Below, piece by piece: positions 5,766-5,950 of a stretch of 5,950 nt of DNA. The translations under genes were made by a program, and so were the position numbers. The number at the start of each line of letters is the position of its first letter. The first letter of the stretch is position 1. This stretch comes from Alphaproteobacteria bacterium. Lineage in GTDB: Bacteria > Pseudomonadota > Alphaproteobacteria > Rhizobiales > Aestuariivirgaceae. Location of the stretch: the NCBI GenBank assembly GCA_024639035.1, contig JAHEJE010000105.1:3229-9178 (forward strand), written 5' to 3'. The notes below the pieces were generated by a model. That model made no database searches. It saw only the letters and a program-made list of their open reading frames with translations, and was not told where the DNA came from.

Positions 5766-5950
5766 AGAAGTTGCACCACTCAGCCACTCCTTCTGCCAGC
5801 CGGGCAGGGCGAAGGCGGCCTGGTGGACGTCGGCGTTATAGTGCCGGCCTTCGTAGTCGGCGACCGGGTGGCGCAGCGAGCGGCCGTCGCGGCTGTACAG
5901 GTAAAAGCCGAAATCGGCGCCGGGATAGAGCGGCACCCTGGCCCGGTAGA
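5727..5950 (-). CDS. speE: Spermidine synthase-like aminopropyltransferase (C-terminal end only)
   Basis: Read on the minus strand, the frame is open from the window edge to a TGA at 5729-5727 and gives the last 73 residues; the start and the catalytic core lie outside. The text YRARVPLYPGADFGFYLYSRDG, then GRHYNADVHQAAFALPGWQKEWL, matches the C-terminal signature of polyamine aminopropyltransferases: E. coli SpeE ends (from memory) with CRYYNPAIHTAAFALPQYLQDAL. The enzyme would transfer an aminopropyl group from decarboxylated S-adenosylmethionine to putrescine. It converges on the ureohydrolase gene with 127 bp between stops. The final residues after WLSGA (TSPSPRKGEGRDGG) are encoded by a palindromic repeat and look unlike a native tail. 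The GTG at 5936 is internal, not a start. The catalytic residues are not visible, so a related aminopropyltransferase is possible. Confidence 0.78.
   Translation of the reverse strand, partial: YRARVPLYPGADFGFYLYSRDGRSLRHPVADYEGRHYNADVHQAAFALPGWQKEWLSGATSPSPRKGEGRDGG
5769..5777 (+). repeat. 9-bp direct repeat, right copy
   Basis: This is the exact second copy of AGTTGCACC, inside the aminopropyltransferase gene, where it encodes Gly-Ala-Thr on the minus strand just before the repeat-derived tail. Confidence 0.5.

Noticed and set aside
1..5950. CRISPR array, tRNA or rRNA gene, transposase gene or a novel defence system
   Set aside because: No regularly spaced direct repeats, no tRNA- or rRNA-like segment and no transposase or defence-type protein were seen. 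All long genes belong to well-known polyamine transport and metabolism families.

Overview
The window is high-GC DNA (roughly 60-65% by eye). Its protein families, codon use and dispersed GC-rich palindromic repeats fit an alphaproteobacterium, perhaps Hyphomicrobiales or Rhodospirillales; the genus cannot be told from the sequence. Almost everything in it concerns polyamines.

Layout, left to right: (1) positions 1-483, the 3' part of a class III aminotransferase resembling putrescine-pyruvate aminotransferase (SpuC); (2) a 122-bp spacer with three closely spaced inverted repeats and a weak candidate promoter; (3) positions 606-4609, a complete polyamine ABC importer in the order binding protein, permease, permease, ATPase (potD-potB-potC-potA type), with a strong 11-bp stem-loop between the binding-protein gene and the first permease gene; (4) positions 4613-5599, a ureohydrolase of the agmatinase type, 3 bp after the ATPase gene; (5) positions 5600-5726, a short convergent spacer holding two inverted copies of a roughly 41-bp palindromic repeat, the second of which runs into the next gene; (6) on the minus strand from 5950 to 5727, the C-terminal end of a spermidine synthase-like protein whose last residues are encoded by the repeat.

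How the parts may work together (inference from family knowledge): the ABC system imports a cationic amine such as putrescine, spermidine or agmatine. The ureohydrolase would convert agmatine to putrescine and urea. The aminotransferase would send putrescine to 4-aminobutanal and the GABA route, and the aminopropyltransferase on the opposite strand would use putrescine for spermidine synthesis. Tight spacing (3, 7 and 3 bp) from potB to the ureohydrolase gene indicates one transcription unit. The transporter and metabolic genes are of known families. The least explained parts are the structured leader, the intercistronic stem-loop, and the repeat pair with flanking 9-bp direct repeats that supplies the end of the aminopropyltransferase gene.
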